Positions 44,905 through 56,363 of a DNA stretch of 64,000 nucleotides are shown piece after piece; within the stretch, counting starts at the first letter, position 1; every line of letters starts with the position of its first letter. Below the pieces are notes generated by a model, which was not told where the DNA came from, searched no databases, and saw only the letters and a program-made list of their open reading frames with translations. Both the position numbers and the translations under genes were made by a program. The DNA is from Ambrosia x helenae (lineage: Eukaryota; Streptophyta; Magnoliopsida; Asterales; Asteraceae): positions 2,148,705 through 2,212,704 of the forward strand of contig CM061230.1 in assembly GCA_030844895.1 (NCBI GenBank), given 5' to 3'.

Positions 44905-45439
44905 GGGAAGGCACTAGCTTTGGGGGGTCGAAACCGTATATACCAAAAAATTCTATACGAATACTATATACTCAGAACTTCTAAGCGAAATTCGGGGGGG
45001 GGGGGGTCATGGCCCCCCCTCCTCGCCCTTTAAGAGTTGCGCCCCTGCCCATAACATGTGAAAAGGGGTATTTCAGTCAATAAAGCTGTTTACAATGGTT
45101 ACCTGTCATTAACAAACCTCCATTTTCCAACATCCAATGAGTCCATACCAACATACAAGAAAATAAACACTTCTGCAATATATGACATTGTTGCAAAAGT
45201 ATGCCTGCAATCGACACAAGTAAATGTAAATATTTTCATATAATTATCAAAAGTAACTTCTATGGAAAAAAAAATTGTACTTAAAAGGAGGTTTAGAGAT
45301 GATTACACACTTTGTAGTCACTTGTGATTTGTGAGTAACATTATGCCAGGCGTAATGTGACATTACAATCCCACAAAAGAATACCGTAAGGATTCCACTT
45401 AATCCAAACACCTGGAAGAGAGAAAGTTAGTTTTTTTAC

Positions 45440-45470
<31 letters not shown>

Positions 45471-48400
45471 ATAATTTCAACGTAAAGATTTACAGTAGAG
45501 GTTGTACTTTGATCCATTTAATTTAAATGGGTCAATTTGGATTGTATTTTAAGGAATGTAAAAAACAACCAAATTTGCGCTCAAGTCCGTGGACCGTATT
45601 TTTATATGATTAAATGCTTTTTCACTTGAAAAAATTAACAAGAAAGTCTTCATGCCATCTTTTTTAACAAACATGACCTTTTTTGTGTAATCACGCACCT
45701 AAACGGCTAAATCTATGGCAAAAACTCAACGAGTAGTCAATTTTAGAATGATAAAGTCTCAACTTTATATCACAGGCCTTTTTGTTGAGTTATTATTAGC
45801 TTAGGAACTCAAACATGCAAAAAAAGGTCCGAAGACTTTTATGTGTGATATCAGAAGTCCATAGGGCTTTTTTTGGACATTTACCCAACCAGTTTTGACT
45901 TTTGACGCACAATAAAGAGGTGCACGTTTTGAGTCTAACCCTTGAAGACAAATGACCCAAACTGTCATACATGGGTCACGAAAAATGTTGTGGAGCACTT
46001 ACTTCAGCAGTAATGTAAGAAAGATAAGCCATGAGTATCATGAGAGCTACTTCGCGGTCAGTTGAATGCCTAAAAATTGACAAAACATTCATTAATTATA
46101 AGCATTCATAAACAGTACTGAATACAACGTGAGGCTGCTTAAAGCAAGTCGAAAACAAGCGATGATTGCATATAAAAATATACTACAATAGATATTAACC
46201 AGGAGATTGGCACAAACTTAATAGGTACATTGACAATCTGGTCTTAAAATATACTTATTGTATCTTCAGTAGTTCAAGTATAAACTCATTATCAATACTT
46301 GCAATCCCACATAGATGGCTTACTCTATATCAAGGTTCAAAAGAACGGAAACGAGCCTCGAGGCGAACCGAGGCGTAAGCCCGAGGCGCAGTCAAAAATA
46401 AATATAAAAATTATGTATCTTATAAAAAATAAAATAATTGACCTAGAAAAGTCTAAAACATCAAAAACACACATAAAAAATAAAATAATTGACCCAAAAA
46501 GTCAAAAACACCAAAAAAAAAAAAAAACAAATCAAAAACAGCCTAAACCACCTGAGGCGCATTTGAGAGGCGCACATTTTCATAGCGCCTCAGCGCTTAG
46601 AGGCGTATGTACAATCTGTACCCCATGAGGTGCGCCTCAGATTCGTTTTCTTAGCGTTTCGCCTTGAGGCACACCTCACCCATTTTTTAAACCATGCTCT
46701 ATATAACATCATACACTCATTACACAAAACCATGCAATTACAAAACGTGAAAAGAAATTTTGAAAAGAAAGTTGTATGAAACACAAATGAAAATTGCCTG
46801 ATTGCAAAGATTCCATGTTACGACCGGAAAAGATGTATGTAATGGTTTTCAAGGAATCGTAAATAATGTAACTAATCTACCATGCCTTTTAAGGCAGCCA
46901 AATATGTCATTTGCAAAGAGAGGAAAATAACTTGAATCTAGAAGTTACAAACGAAATACGATAACACAAGGATAGATCTGAGTTAGAACTCAACCTACAC
47001 GTTTAGTGAAACATAGTAACTGTGTACCTTCCAAAATATAATGTTCTAATGATGAACGCGCATAGCAGCCCAACCTACAAATGATATGAAAAACCATCAC
47101 ATAAATGGCTACAGAAATTTCAAATATTGTAAATGAGCAATATATACTCTATTAATTTAAGCAAACAATTACAAGCTAAGTATACAGATGAATGAAGATA
47201 GAAAAACTTACCAGAACTCCCAACAAGGTACTTAAGAAGAACAATTTAAAGAAATTGGCGGCAAATTCAAGAGCGATATACAAGTCCATGTCAGATAAGT
47301 CAAACTTTGTGATTGCGTTAAAGAGTACCACCGATGTTGCATCATTTACTACACCCTCTCCAAACACTAGACTGTATAATAATGGTGTTTCTTCTTGGTT
47401 AAGCACCTAAATCACATGATATTCGGACATTATTACCTTTTAGGAGAGGTGGCAAGATAGGTGGGTTGGATAATGGGTCAAGACGATTCGGTTCAAAACT
47501 AGTAGGTTTTATACATGTCAAAATGAGTTGTCAATTTGAGATGACCCAAAACACTTTTTTGTCAAGTTTGAATGAAATAAAACTTCTAGATAAAATTATT
47601 TAGGAGGCTTAACGCATTGAAAATACACTTTGGGCAACTTGACCCGTTACATATTTATGGGAAATTTGCCTAGAAAGGTGATCAAACATCCCAAATTTGA
47701 CAACGTGGGGAACAAAAAATTCTTTTACTCGTAACTTCGTCAGAAACTGAGCTTTCACTCCTATTGATTGGAAGCAAAAAATTTTGTCGTCAAATTTAGG
47801 ATATTTAGTTATCTTTCTTGATAACTTGCCATTTTTTTGTTATACCCATTTGACCCATTAAAGTTAAAACATAGCCAAACCAACTCATTATTAAGTAAAT
47901 GGTTGAAATTGCTAGCTCTACTTCTACATATGTGGTTCCTTCTACGGATCACAAATCAAAAGTACATGTACCTGCAAGGTGCAAACAGAATCTGTTGCAG
48001 AAAATATGGCTCCAAGTGCTTCACACAGTTAGGGAAAAAAAGAATTTCAAAGAAAGGGTTAGAAAAATATGTGCAAAGTTTAATGAACTTATAGGAAAAT
48101 GAATACCTACAAATTCTAATTGACGATTATTTTGTCTTAAAAGAACAATTCGTCTGAAGTTCGCAAGATAAAGTTTTGGGGGGTAAATAACGAAAACTAC
48201 GCCTTTTTGTATTTGACACATATTAAGTTTGAGATAAAAATTCCCAACTGTAAATCTTTTCAAGTATACGGGTGTAAGATTCAAAATGTACATCAGCTTG
48301 TATATTGTGGTGAATTTATTCATATGTATAGCGATTTGAAGACCTAAAACAAGTATACACGCAAATTTGTAAATATGAGGAAAAAAAATAAATACCGAGA

Positions 48401-49512
48401 TAGTCCTTGATCTCAAGGTAACCAATGTCCAATATAGGGAACAGGCGTGTTGCACCTGAATCCAAAACTTTAAGTTAAAATCTAACACATCCAAATCAAA
48501 TAAACACTTCCTATTAATATAAAAACCACAAAAGATAACAAAAGCTAATTTCCCAAAAGCCTACTATAATATGCACATACAATACAAACACATAACCAGT
48601 AACCAATCAATAATAAAACCAGTGTTGCAAAAATCGGCCTAGGCGGGAGTAAGAATCGGAAATAAGCCCTAGTCGCTGATCTAGGCGTTTTGGCCATTAG
48701 GCGGCCATTAGTCAGGCCTAGGCGGTGGATATATTTTTTTTTTAATTTCTAAGTATTTCTTAGTATTATGTGTATATATCTAAGTATTTCTAAGTATTAT
48801 GTGTATATATCTTAACATATTTTCAAAAAAACACCTAAATTTGTGTGTATATATATAAAATACCAAAACACCTAATTCCGCCTAATTTTCGCCTAGTCCC
48901 GACTAGTCCCTAGGCTGAACCTCACCGCCCGCCTAGCGCCTTTTGCAACCTTGAATAAAACAGAAAAATGATATATAATTGTAATCATATAACATACCGA
49001 ACGATATGATAGCAAACGAGATCAAAGTACCAACAACTCCAAACGAAGTAATGGTCATAAAATTGCGGAAAAACTGCTTCTTTTTCACTTGAAACCTGTT
49101 TTCCAATTTTAACAGTGATCATAAAACATATTAACACACCCAAAACACATATACTAGTTCAAATCATACATACCCAGCGTTAAAGATTATCGCGGAAGAA
49201 GATAAATAAAGAAAAACTCTTGCTTGAATTCCAATATGCGCGAGCTTTTACCACCGGAAGTGAATAATATTAGGCCCCCTGTGCCTAACCCCTGTCATCA
49301 AAAGATAAAGTTACAACAAAGGAATCAACTTTAAACCAATTTTCATCATAAAAGTTGTTTATGATACTGAATAAGTAAGTTACAATTAGAAGAGCTGTGA
49401 TTGATTGATTAATCCATTTACTCTTTTCCAGGAGATGCCCAATAACAATGCAACCACAAAGAAGAGCTGCAAATAATGCTATCTGGTCTATAAACTCAGT
49501 CTCTGGGTCCAT
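43272..49512 (-). CDS. NHX: class I NHX Na+,K+/H+ antiporter, 14 coding exons, one-base frameshift
   Basis: Minus exons: 49384-49512, 49174-49291, 48998-49095, 48396-48455, 47972-48018, 47212-47406, 47028-47074, 46003-46069, 45311-45411, 45103-45204, 44459-44597, 44293-44355, 44000-44083, 43272-43574. All introns are GT-AG with matching phases. Apart from one lost base the product is about 517 residues, close to the 530-550 of vacuolar NHX1-4. It exchanges Na+ or K+ for H+ across the tonoplast through a multi-pass domain. Visible motifs: CIVIGHLLEKSKWINQSITA (about 21-40), ATDSVCTLQ (about 143-151), FGEGVVNDATSVVLFNAI (about 166, containing the ion-binding ND), WWAGLMRGAVSIALAY, then a soluble tail with VHYYWRKFDD and MRPVFGG. 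Exon 2 reads FFIYLLP then goes out of frame (CCGCGATAATC; the family expects CCNCCNATAATC), giving an immediate TAA, so it is a pseudogene unless this is a sequencing error. Introns carry at least four MITEs. Confidence 0.92.
43754..43962. mobile_element. PIF/Harbinger-like MITE in the last NHX intron
   Basis: The ends GAGGGTGTTTGGGATTG and CAATCACGAACACCCCC are inverted, flanked by TAA (43751-43753 and 43963-43965). The interior repeats TTGCGTTTTGAAAACGCAGA twice. Confidence 0.82.
44360..44390. repeat. poly-A run in NHX intron
   Basis: 31 consecutive A just upstream (in gene sense) of the exon that encodes FVVWWAGLMRG; on the minus strand it is a poly-T tract before the TATAG acceptor. Confidence 0.9.
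44838..45047. mobile_element. hAT (Tip100-like) MITE in NHX intron, with a G39 run
   Basis: The left end CGGTGGCAAACATTGACCC aligns with CAGTGGTGAAGCTTGACCC of the 12560 element. The right end is TTGCGCCCCTG. The interior ATTCTATACGAATACTATA is shared with 12560 and 19496. The flanks no longer match. It contains 39 consecutive G at 44865-44903. Confidence 0.7.
46331..46696. mobile_element. hAT-type MITE (second family) in NHX intron
   Basis: The ends CAAGGTTCAAAAG and TTTTTTAAACCATG are inverted, with an exact 8-bp duplication CTCTATAT (46323-46330 and 46697-46704). Subterminal GCCTCGAGGCGAA/TTTCGCCTTGAGGC repeats. No coding. Confidence 0.88.
48620..48953. mobile_element. hAT-type MITE (third family) in NHX intron
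   Basis: The ends CAGTGTTGCAAAAATCGG and CGCCTTTTGCAACCTTG are inverted, with an exact 8-bp duplication AATAAAAC (48612-48619 and 48954-48961). The interior is rich in CCTAGGCGG/CGCCTAG phrases. Confidence 0.9.
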
Positions 49513-50061
49513 CCTGCAAATAACAAGAATAATATTGTTATGGGTTGAAACAAAATTATATCTTTTTTCATTATTTCAAATCTTTTGTTATGGATTTTCT
49601 ATTCAAAAAGGGGTGGCGGCGCAGCTTGTTGCCCGCCTACCTACCATCCTTATGTAATTTACGCTTTTTTGTCAATGGAAAAATATCGATATATTAATTT
49701 TGTAAATTCCAAGATTAAAAAATAAAAAATAAATAAATTAATTAATTAAAAAAAAAACTTTTTTTCCTAAACAAAATCATCTTGATTTTTAAAACCTTAA
49801 AATATATATAAAATCTTAAAAATAAAAAAAATAATAAAAAACTTTTATTTCCTGGAAAAATCATCTCGATCTTAAAAACCCTAAAATAAATTTTTAGAAT
49901 TTAAATTACAAATAATTATAATAATAAATATATATTCCTAAACAGAATCATCTTGATCATCAAAACCCTATAATATATACATTAAAATTTTAAAATTTAG
50001 GCGTTTCAGGAAGCAAAACTGGGATCAAAAACAAAATTCACTTAATTTTAACGCAGTTTTT

Positions 50062-50099
<38 letters not shown>

Positions 50100-50285
50100 C
50101 AGATGAACAAAGAAGAATATAGAACAGAGGCTGTACCTGAAAATCAAGTACTGATTGTTAGCAGAATTCAGCAGAGAATAGGTTAATTATTATAATTTTC
50201 TGGTATGCAAAAATAATATTTTTATAGAATTAGGGTTTCTTAAGAAGCAAGACTAGGATTTTTATTTTTTAGTATTGATTGTGTA
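49513..50285 (-). promoter_or_regulatory. NHX 5' UTR with intron
   Basis: The start codon is preceded by TTTGCAG|G at 49513, a splice acceptor. A donor CAG|GTACAG lies at 50136-50135. This implies a 5' UTR intron 49514-50136 and a leader exon from about 50137 to near 50285. The intron holds a LINE tail and a poly-A/T run at 50067-50098. Confidence 0.65.
49595..49692 (+). mobile_element. LINE 3' tail (truncated) in NHX 5' UTR intron
   Basis: Plus strand FSIQKGVAAQLVARLPTILM-stop, followed by an A-rich end. Same family as 39780-40050. Only the last 90 or so bases remain. Confidence 0.5.
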
Positions 50286-50303
50286 ATGAAATGAAATGAA
50301 AAC

Positions 50304-50321
50304 CCGCCAAAGCATATATAA
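50304..50321 (-). promoter_or_regulatory. NHX core promoter candidate
   Basis: Minus strand TATATATGC (TATA-box-like), directly followed by TTTGGCGGG, which fits the plant E2F consensus TTTSSCGS. The spacing would place transcription start near 50285. Inferred from motifs only. Confidence 0.4.
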
Positions 50322-50497
50322 TAATATTATTATATTATTATTATTAACTACGCTAGTTGTGTTTAATTATTTGTTTTTAATGGAATCTAGGATTTATTAT
50401 TTTATTTTATTTTAATTTGTTCAGGAAGATTCTTACCTACCAAAATCCAAACGTTGTAAGGTCTTTTTCTCTTTTGAAACTAAGGTGTTCTTTTTAA

Positions 50498-52431
50498 GAG
50501 TTAACGGTCTGGATCATGTGTAGACATATACAAGAGAAAATGTGGATCAAATGTAAGAAAAAAACTGTTTGTTTGTTAACGTCTGCAGCGTAACTTAACC
50601 ATAACCAACCATAGCTCACTATAACCATAACCCACAACAACCCACCACCACCAACACCCACCATGACCCACCACAACCCACCATAACGTGATGTCCCACA
50701 ATTTAAAGCATATACTATTTATAACATAAAAAGATATTAATAAAATAAAAATTTATCTCTCTACCTCCCTATGTCCCTTTTTCATCATCTTAAAATAAAA
50801 ACCACCAGTAGACTTTATCCACTTATTTCTCTATCATTCCATCACCTTTTCCATGTAATGTCATGTTCCACATGCAGACTACTGCATGCCTAATGGAATG
50901 CGAGTAAGTTCCCATCTCCTGCATGCACAAGTCCTCTGGTCTAGATCAACAGCTCTTTGGTCATTGCAAGGACCTCTGACTTGAAACTTTGAAGCTCCAG
51001 TCCAAATACAGTATAATTTGTTGTTTCGGTCTTAATTTCATCTAACTTCTTTTTAACATTAGGTGTTAATGGCCCTTGACACTTAACAATTACTTTTAGA
51101 ATCACCAATGACCTTTTCATTAGGTATTCCCTAATGAACTCTAGGCAACTGATAATGGGTTTATCCTTTCCTTGAATAAGTTGTCTGTTGAATACCTCAC
51201 AAATGTTTTAATAAAAGTTCACATCTAGCATCTAATTGATATTTAACATCTAAAAGTACAACTAAATTTAACATCTAAATGGGCAAGTAAGATGAATCAT
51301 GTATCTTTGAAGTAGGCTAAAGACCAATGTTTAGATGGGATCTCTTTCAACCAAGCATGTAGGTCTTTGTCTGCACCTTGAACAACTTTCATATTCCTAT
51401 CAAAACTGTTAGTATTGTTGCAGTAGCATAATTCCACAACAGGTTTTTGAATACACCACCTCTCTACCTTGGTTTCATGTTTTCATGAATGTGTCTCAAG
51501 CAAAATCTGTGCTCAGACCTTGGAAAAAACCTTAGCTATAAAAAGGTACAATACCCTGAGTTTAAGAAAACACAAGGATAAATAACAATCCATATACAGT
51601 TAGCAAAAAACAAATTAACATGTAAGAAGTGAATTAATATTATGGTACCTTCTGTCCGTCACTTATAAAGGTGAACCTACTATTGGAGTCCAGATCCAAA
51701 TCATCACCTAAGCATTCTAATAACATCATTGTCATTTCCCAATGGTCTTAAACGTAAACATAAGTCTTCTACATGAATCTTGAAATGGTAAACTACTTCA
51801 TTATCTTCAGAATACCCTAATGTTACCATCATTTCGTTCATAATAATCGCATAAAATAGGTCATAATTCACCTTGTCAACATAGTGAACAGTACCCCCTG
51901 TATGTTACGTCTGGGAATTACCCACATCATGTATTTTCAATGTGAAACATTCAGGGAAATTAGCTGCATTTAGTCAGATAGCACACAATTAATAACAAAA
52001 ATCAACAAAGTTTTTTCAAAAATAATTAGACTAAGTTAGATGAACATACCATATTAAGATATAGGATCGAAGTTGGAATCTTTAGGTCTTACACGTCACG
52101 GTTCATCCATCTTTGCAGATAATCGAAGCTTTGATTTAGGGAATTTGAAAGACGAATGGGGGTTGTAGATTAGAGTTAAATGTGAGGGATGATTTTGGTT
52201 TAATGAAGGTTATGAATTACCGTGTTTAAATATGGTTTTATAGGGGTAAGACAAAAAGTAAAAAATACCCCATAATTAACGATAATATTTAACTGGGTTA
52301 GTTTCAGGGACAAATTTGGTAACAAAAGGTAAACCTGAATGATTCAGATGTAAAAAAAAAAAAAAAAAAAAAAAATTAGACTGATATGATAAAACTGATA
52401 AAACCTTATGGACGATTTTGGCCATTAACTC
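50498..52431 (-). mobile_element. Mutator-like transposon with decayed transposase
   Basis: GAGTTAACGGTC on the left and GAGTTAATGGCC (inverted) on the right mark the ends. The right one continues AAAATCGTCCATAAGG, as in other plant MULEs. About 1.9 kb. The flanks TCTTTTTAA and TTAAATAAA do not clearly match. The MuDR-type transposase is on the minus strand. It lies about 180 bp upstream of the NHX TATA candidate. Confidence 0.75.
50945..51900 (-). pseudogene. MuDR-type transposase remnant
   Basis: Minus-strand segments in order: VDKVNYDLFYAIIMNEMMVT and KIHVEDLCLRLRPLGNDND (N-terminal region, 51700-51890), then AQILLETHS, MKVVQGADKDLHAWLKEIPS KHW (51290-51420, the conserved region after the DDE core) and KPIISCLEFIREYLMKRSLV (about 51090-51160), typical of MULE transposases. 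Stops and frameshifts abound, and the DDE core is not intact. Confidence 0.75.
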
Positions 52432-52958
52432 TTAAATAAATACAAGTGTTGTAAATTTTATCAAAGGAAAAACATACATTGGATCATGTAAATAGTCACA
52501 TATTTATGTTTTATTTTGAACATTCATAAATACGATATTTGGAATGAAAATATTAAGATTTAGAAACAGTCATGTTTGCTAAAAATAAAATGAAGCCTTT
52601 ATTTAGACCACGTGGGACAATTTCTTACAAGTGTAAAATAAAAAAGCAACGAATCTAAAATTAAAAAAAATGCATATCCCACCTAACTCCCATTGTGGGT
52701 AGGTACTAGGTAATAAGCAGCTTTGGCATGTGCAACCAAATTTGGGTGCGGGACGCATTCGATGTAGTGTTTAAGACAGAACGGGGGAGCCTCTTGGGCG
52801 GGAGAACCTCCACTGGCGTGGGGGTTTGTTTTTGGCCACGTGGCCTGTTTTTATTGGGGCATTTTGTGACCGTTTGATCTTTTAAAAAAAATAATTTTTT
52901 TAACATAACTGTTGCACAACGGGTTAAAAAATAATTTAATTTATTACATATATATATA
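52432..52958. other. intergenic DNA, nothing recognised
   Basis: AT-rich DNA with a GC-richer part at 52725-52870. The minus-strand frame there shows no known motif. Confidence 0.4.
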
Positions 52959-53351
52959 GAGTAAAGATCAAATACATATAGTTTTTTTGTAAGAACTGTG
53001 AGAATCAAAGGGGGTAAAAAAAATTATTTTTTTTTTAGAATTTTTTTTTCCCATGTGCTTAAACATTCTTTCTAGATGAATAATACAAAAAAAAATTTAA
53101 AAAAAAAATTTTTTTTAGTGTAATTACGTCATTAAGGTAAATACATTAGTTTACACTAGAGTAATTATGTAATTACTCTACACGTAATTACTCTACACCA
53201 ATTTTTTTTTTTTTTTTTTTAGTTTTCAATACTATAATACTTGTTTAACAATATGGGAAAAAAAAATTTGAAAAAAAAAATAAAAAAAAAATACCCTCCT
53301 TTTATTCTCAGAGTTCTTACCAAAAAAGCTATTTGTACCGGATCTTTACTC
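52959..53351. mobile_element. fold-back MITE inserted in a TA tract
   Basis: GAGTAAAGATCAAATACATA on the left and, inverted, GAGTAAAGATCCGGTACAAA on the right, with further inverted matches (TAAGAACT..TGAGAAT, GGGGGTA). TA repeats flank both ends. The centre is T/A runs and TAATTACTCTACAC repeats. No transposase. Confidence 0.7.
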
Positions 53352-53367
53352 TATATATATATATATA

Positions 53368-54206
53368 CTAGCAGGAGCCCGCGCGTTGCGGCGGTGCTGT
53401 ACAATGTTTGGATGTTGCGTTTGGTCAAATTTATGATTTTTGACCCGATTCAACCTGAAAATTCAAATTGAATTATATATAACTTGAATTTCTTTTATAA
53501 AAAGTACGTATATATAATTTTGTTTATTTAGCTCGATTTAAATTCAAAAATAAATCAAATTGTAATTTAAATAACATGAATAACCCGAAAACAATCGCGC
53601 TAAATATCCATATTCCACTTATTACTTTTACCTGATATATTATAGAGATTCAAACCAACTTATAACTGGATCAAATTTATCCTCTATTATTGATTAAAAA
53701 AGAATATTACGCTGTTACCCGAAAGCATAATGGGTAAAGTGCATTCTTACTAGTTGTTTGTTAATCTCCACAGACTAATTCCAAAAATTATATAACGAAC
53801 GTGTGAGTTTGCGGTTAATTTATTGGAGATAAGACATAAAAATATAGGGGGTTAAAATTGTGAATGGTTTAATATTATACAAACTAATTTTTTGTTTCTT
53901 TTCTTTTTTTTTTTTTTTAACGGCAAATTTCACTCCTTGTGGGACTTGAACCCATGACCTCCCCCTTAGGTGTTCCTAGAAGCTTTGCTTCTACCATTGG
54001 GCCACTTGTTTTTTGCCTTTTTTTTTTCTAACCTTCAACCATTAATCATTAATCATTAATTTATTATTTTTTTGTCATTAATTAATAGAAATTAATAGTT
54101 GTATTAAATTTGTATTGCCATTCTAATGAAATTACAATTTTACCCTTATGCATAAATATGAAATGACAACTTTACCCGTCTAGCACCCACTATATAGTAG
54201 TATAGA
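53368..54206 (-). mobile_element. non-autonomous Helitron carrying a SINE
   Basis: The minus 5' end is TCTATACTACTATATAGTGG (54206). The 3' end is the hairpin CCGCCGCAACGCGCGGG, then CTCCTGCTAG|T (53368). 839 bp. It inserted in the TA tract next to the fold-back element. A TAGA microsatellite abuts the 5' end. Confidence 0.85.
53905..54012 (-). mobile_element. tRNA-derived SINE within Helitron
   Basis: Minus strand: TGGCCCAATGG (a good box A), then GGTCATGGGTTCAAGTCCCA (box B GGTTCAAGTCC), and the 3' end TTTGCCGTT followed by poly-A (poly-T at 53905-53921 on plus). About 105 bp. The 3' end matches that of the SINE pair at 295-722. Confidence 0.8.
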
Positions 54207-54222
54207 TAGATAGATAGATATA
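54203..54222. repeat. (TAGA)n microsatellite
   Basis: Four to five TAGA units starting in the terminal bases of the Helitron 5' end. Confidence 0.85.
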
Positions 54223-54224
54223 TA

Positions 54225-54950
54225 TGTCAAAATATGGTAGTCAAACAATAAACTGTAAATACTGAAAGACAGTTTACAAAGAAATCAAGAACAAATGTTT
54301 GACACACTTAAACCAAACCAAACCCTAATACTGGAAATAGATCATTGACATATGATCTATACAAAACTCACAAATGATCATTAACAGATGATCAATACAT
54401 ACTCAAAAACTAAAACAAGAAATCATTGACAGATGATTTCTGATCTAAGAGTAAAGAAAGAAAAGAGCTCGAAACAATCAGAGCTATAACAAGATGAAAG
54501 ACTCAAAAAGAACTAAAACTGGTAACCCTTCTCGAGGCATCCCTTATATAGGCAGGAGATAGGCTCGGTAAAGAAACACACCCGAGCCTAGATCAGTCGT
54601 TGATCTTTAAAGAAAAAACACACCAACTAACAATCCTGGCCCTCTATTTTAGGTGTGGGGATTGCCACGTTGGCAATCCACACAAACGTGAACGACCAGA
54701 AAAAACGAGTGGGCCATGGGCTCTGCAACTCTTCATCTGGGCCATGGGCTGCAACTCTTTAACTCCACTGGGCCAGCAAATCTTTTGGGCTTTATCAGGC
54801 TTTATCAATGCACAATCCTTCCTGGGCCAAATGTACTGGATCCAATCTACTAGCCCACCTCACATGATCACAAAACACAATAAACAATAAAAGTGTATTA
54901 GAATATAAAATATAACAAGTATGATTATATAAAATCTTATATTTTTAACA
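54225..54950 (-). mobile_element. Ty1/copia-type LTR with polypurine tract
   Basis: Minus strand TGTTAAAAATATAAG (54950) to ATATTTTGACA (54225), 726 bp. A purine tract AAAGTGGGGGG (54951-54961) lies immediately upstream on the minus strand, so this is a 3' LTR of an element whose body was to the right. A TATA box (CCTATATAAGGG, near 54541-54554) sits inside. The ATCATTNACANATGATC phrase repeats. No body or 5' LTR is found. Confidence 0.7.
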
Positions 54951-54961
54951 CCCCCCACTTT

Positions 54962-56036
54962 TATTGTTGAAAAACATCAAACATGTTTAACTTTTCACAT
55001 ATTTGATCATGTATTTTTTTCGTTTATGTATTTGTTAGTCCATGTATTTTTTTATTTGATGTTTTTTATGGAATTTTATTATTAATTATTATGATTTTAA
55101 TTATGTTTTTAATTAGTTTATTAAAAAAAAAGAACTTCCACGTGGCACTCCCCCCCCCCCCCTCTCCACTCCTCACAATTTTTACTCTTCACACATGGGC
55201 CCTACAAGTGTCACATGGCGCTTCATGCCCCCTCTTTCCCCATCCACTCCTTATGGTCTAACAGCGAAGGGTTTATAATATTTAACATGCATAAAAAAAA
55301 GAACACGATATTACTAGTGTTAATATCAAAACGGTTGTTACCTATAAATCTTGCAAGAAAATAGTTTGAGTTTTTAATAACAAAAAACATGATTATCCTA
55401 CTACTCTCATTGGCAATCTAGCTTGGGCTCGTGAGTGAGAAATAAGATTAAAAAACTTAAAAGTTTGCAACCTTCTCACAATCCGGTTACCCAAATAAAC
55501 CCCTCACTAACTTAATTATTTAAATAACTTATAATATTCAATTAAAAAAAAACTAAATACACTATATTTCTTAATTTTTTTGTGAACATCCCGATATAAA
55601 TTTTATTAAAAACTGAGTTCGTTTATAAAATTATTTTAGATTGAGCTGGGTTATGAATGTGTGTTAGGGCCGGGTAGATTGAAGAGAGAGAAATTATTTT
55701 TTTATTGAAGTGTTGGGTTGTGAATGAGGATGGTCTAACGGGAAGCGAAATAGCATGGATTTGATGCGTCAAGAATGACACACAACAGTTGATGGAATGG
55801 GTTTGGAATAAAAGTTTGAGTGTTTAAATGTTAAATCTTATGTGTCTTTATGTGTTAATATGCGTGGAATTAAGTAAATGTGAGAAATTGATGTTTTGCA
55901 GGTTAAATATGAAGATTGGACGTGTTTTGGAGAAAATACATAGATTGGAATTAAAGAGTATAATGTATGACATGATAGAGGGTCGAAAAATGAAGACGTG
56001 GCCGCAAACGGTGAAGAAAACGGAGTTATAACGAAA
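54962..56036. other. 1.1 kb with no recognisable gene
   Basis: Adjacent to the copia LTR, so possibly decayed copia interior. C-run at 55149-55162. Frames are short and unconvincing. Confidence 0.4.
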
Positions 56037-56114
56037 AAGTTACGAAGAAAGCAAGTTTTGGTAGAAAGTTGTCAAAAGGTTATGAAGAAAGCAAGTTTTG
56101 GTATAAAGCTGTCA
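56037..56114. repeat. 39-bp tandem repeat, two copies
   Basis: GAAGAAAGCAAGTTTTGGTA is followed by GAAAGTTGTC or TAAAGCTGTC in each copy. Confidence 0.85.
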
Positions 56115-56158
56115 GAGGCGTAGCTTACGGATCTGTTGCTGATTGTAGTAGTTTACGG

Positions 56159-56355
56159 CAGTGGCGAAGTTTCTTTAGGGCCCGAGGGGGCCCCGGCCCC
56201 CATCGATTTTTGGTGCAGTGGTGGAATTTTGTGATTTTCGTCGGTAAATTCAGTCCGAGTTGAGTCCGGCCCCCACCGATTTGATCTTCCGGCGAGTACT
56301 GATAAAAAAAATTAAGTTCGGCCCTCACCGATTCGAGAACCAAGCTTCGCCACTG
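56159..56355. mobile_element. hAT (Tip100-like) MITE
   Basis: The ends CAGTGGCGAAG and CTTCGCCACTG are a perfect 11-bp inverted pair. The flanks GTTTACGG (56151-56158) and GCTTACGA (56356-56363) match in 6 of 8. Inverted orientation relative to 57347. Confidence 0.8.
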
Positions 56356-56363
56356 GCTTACGA

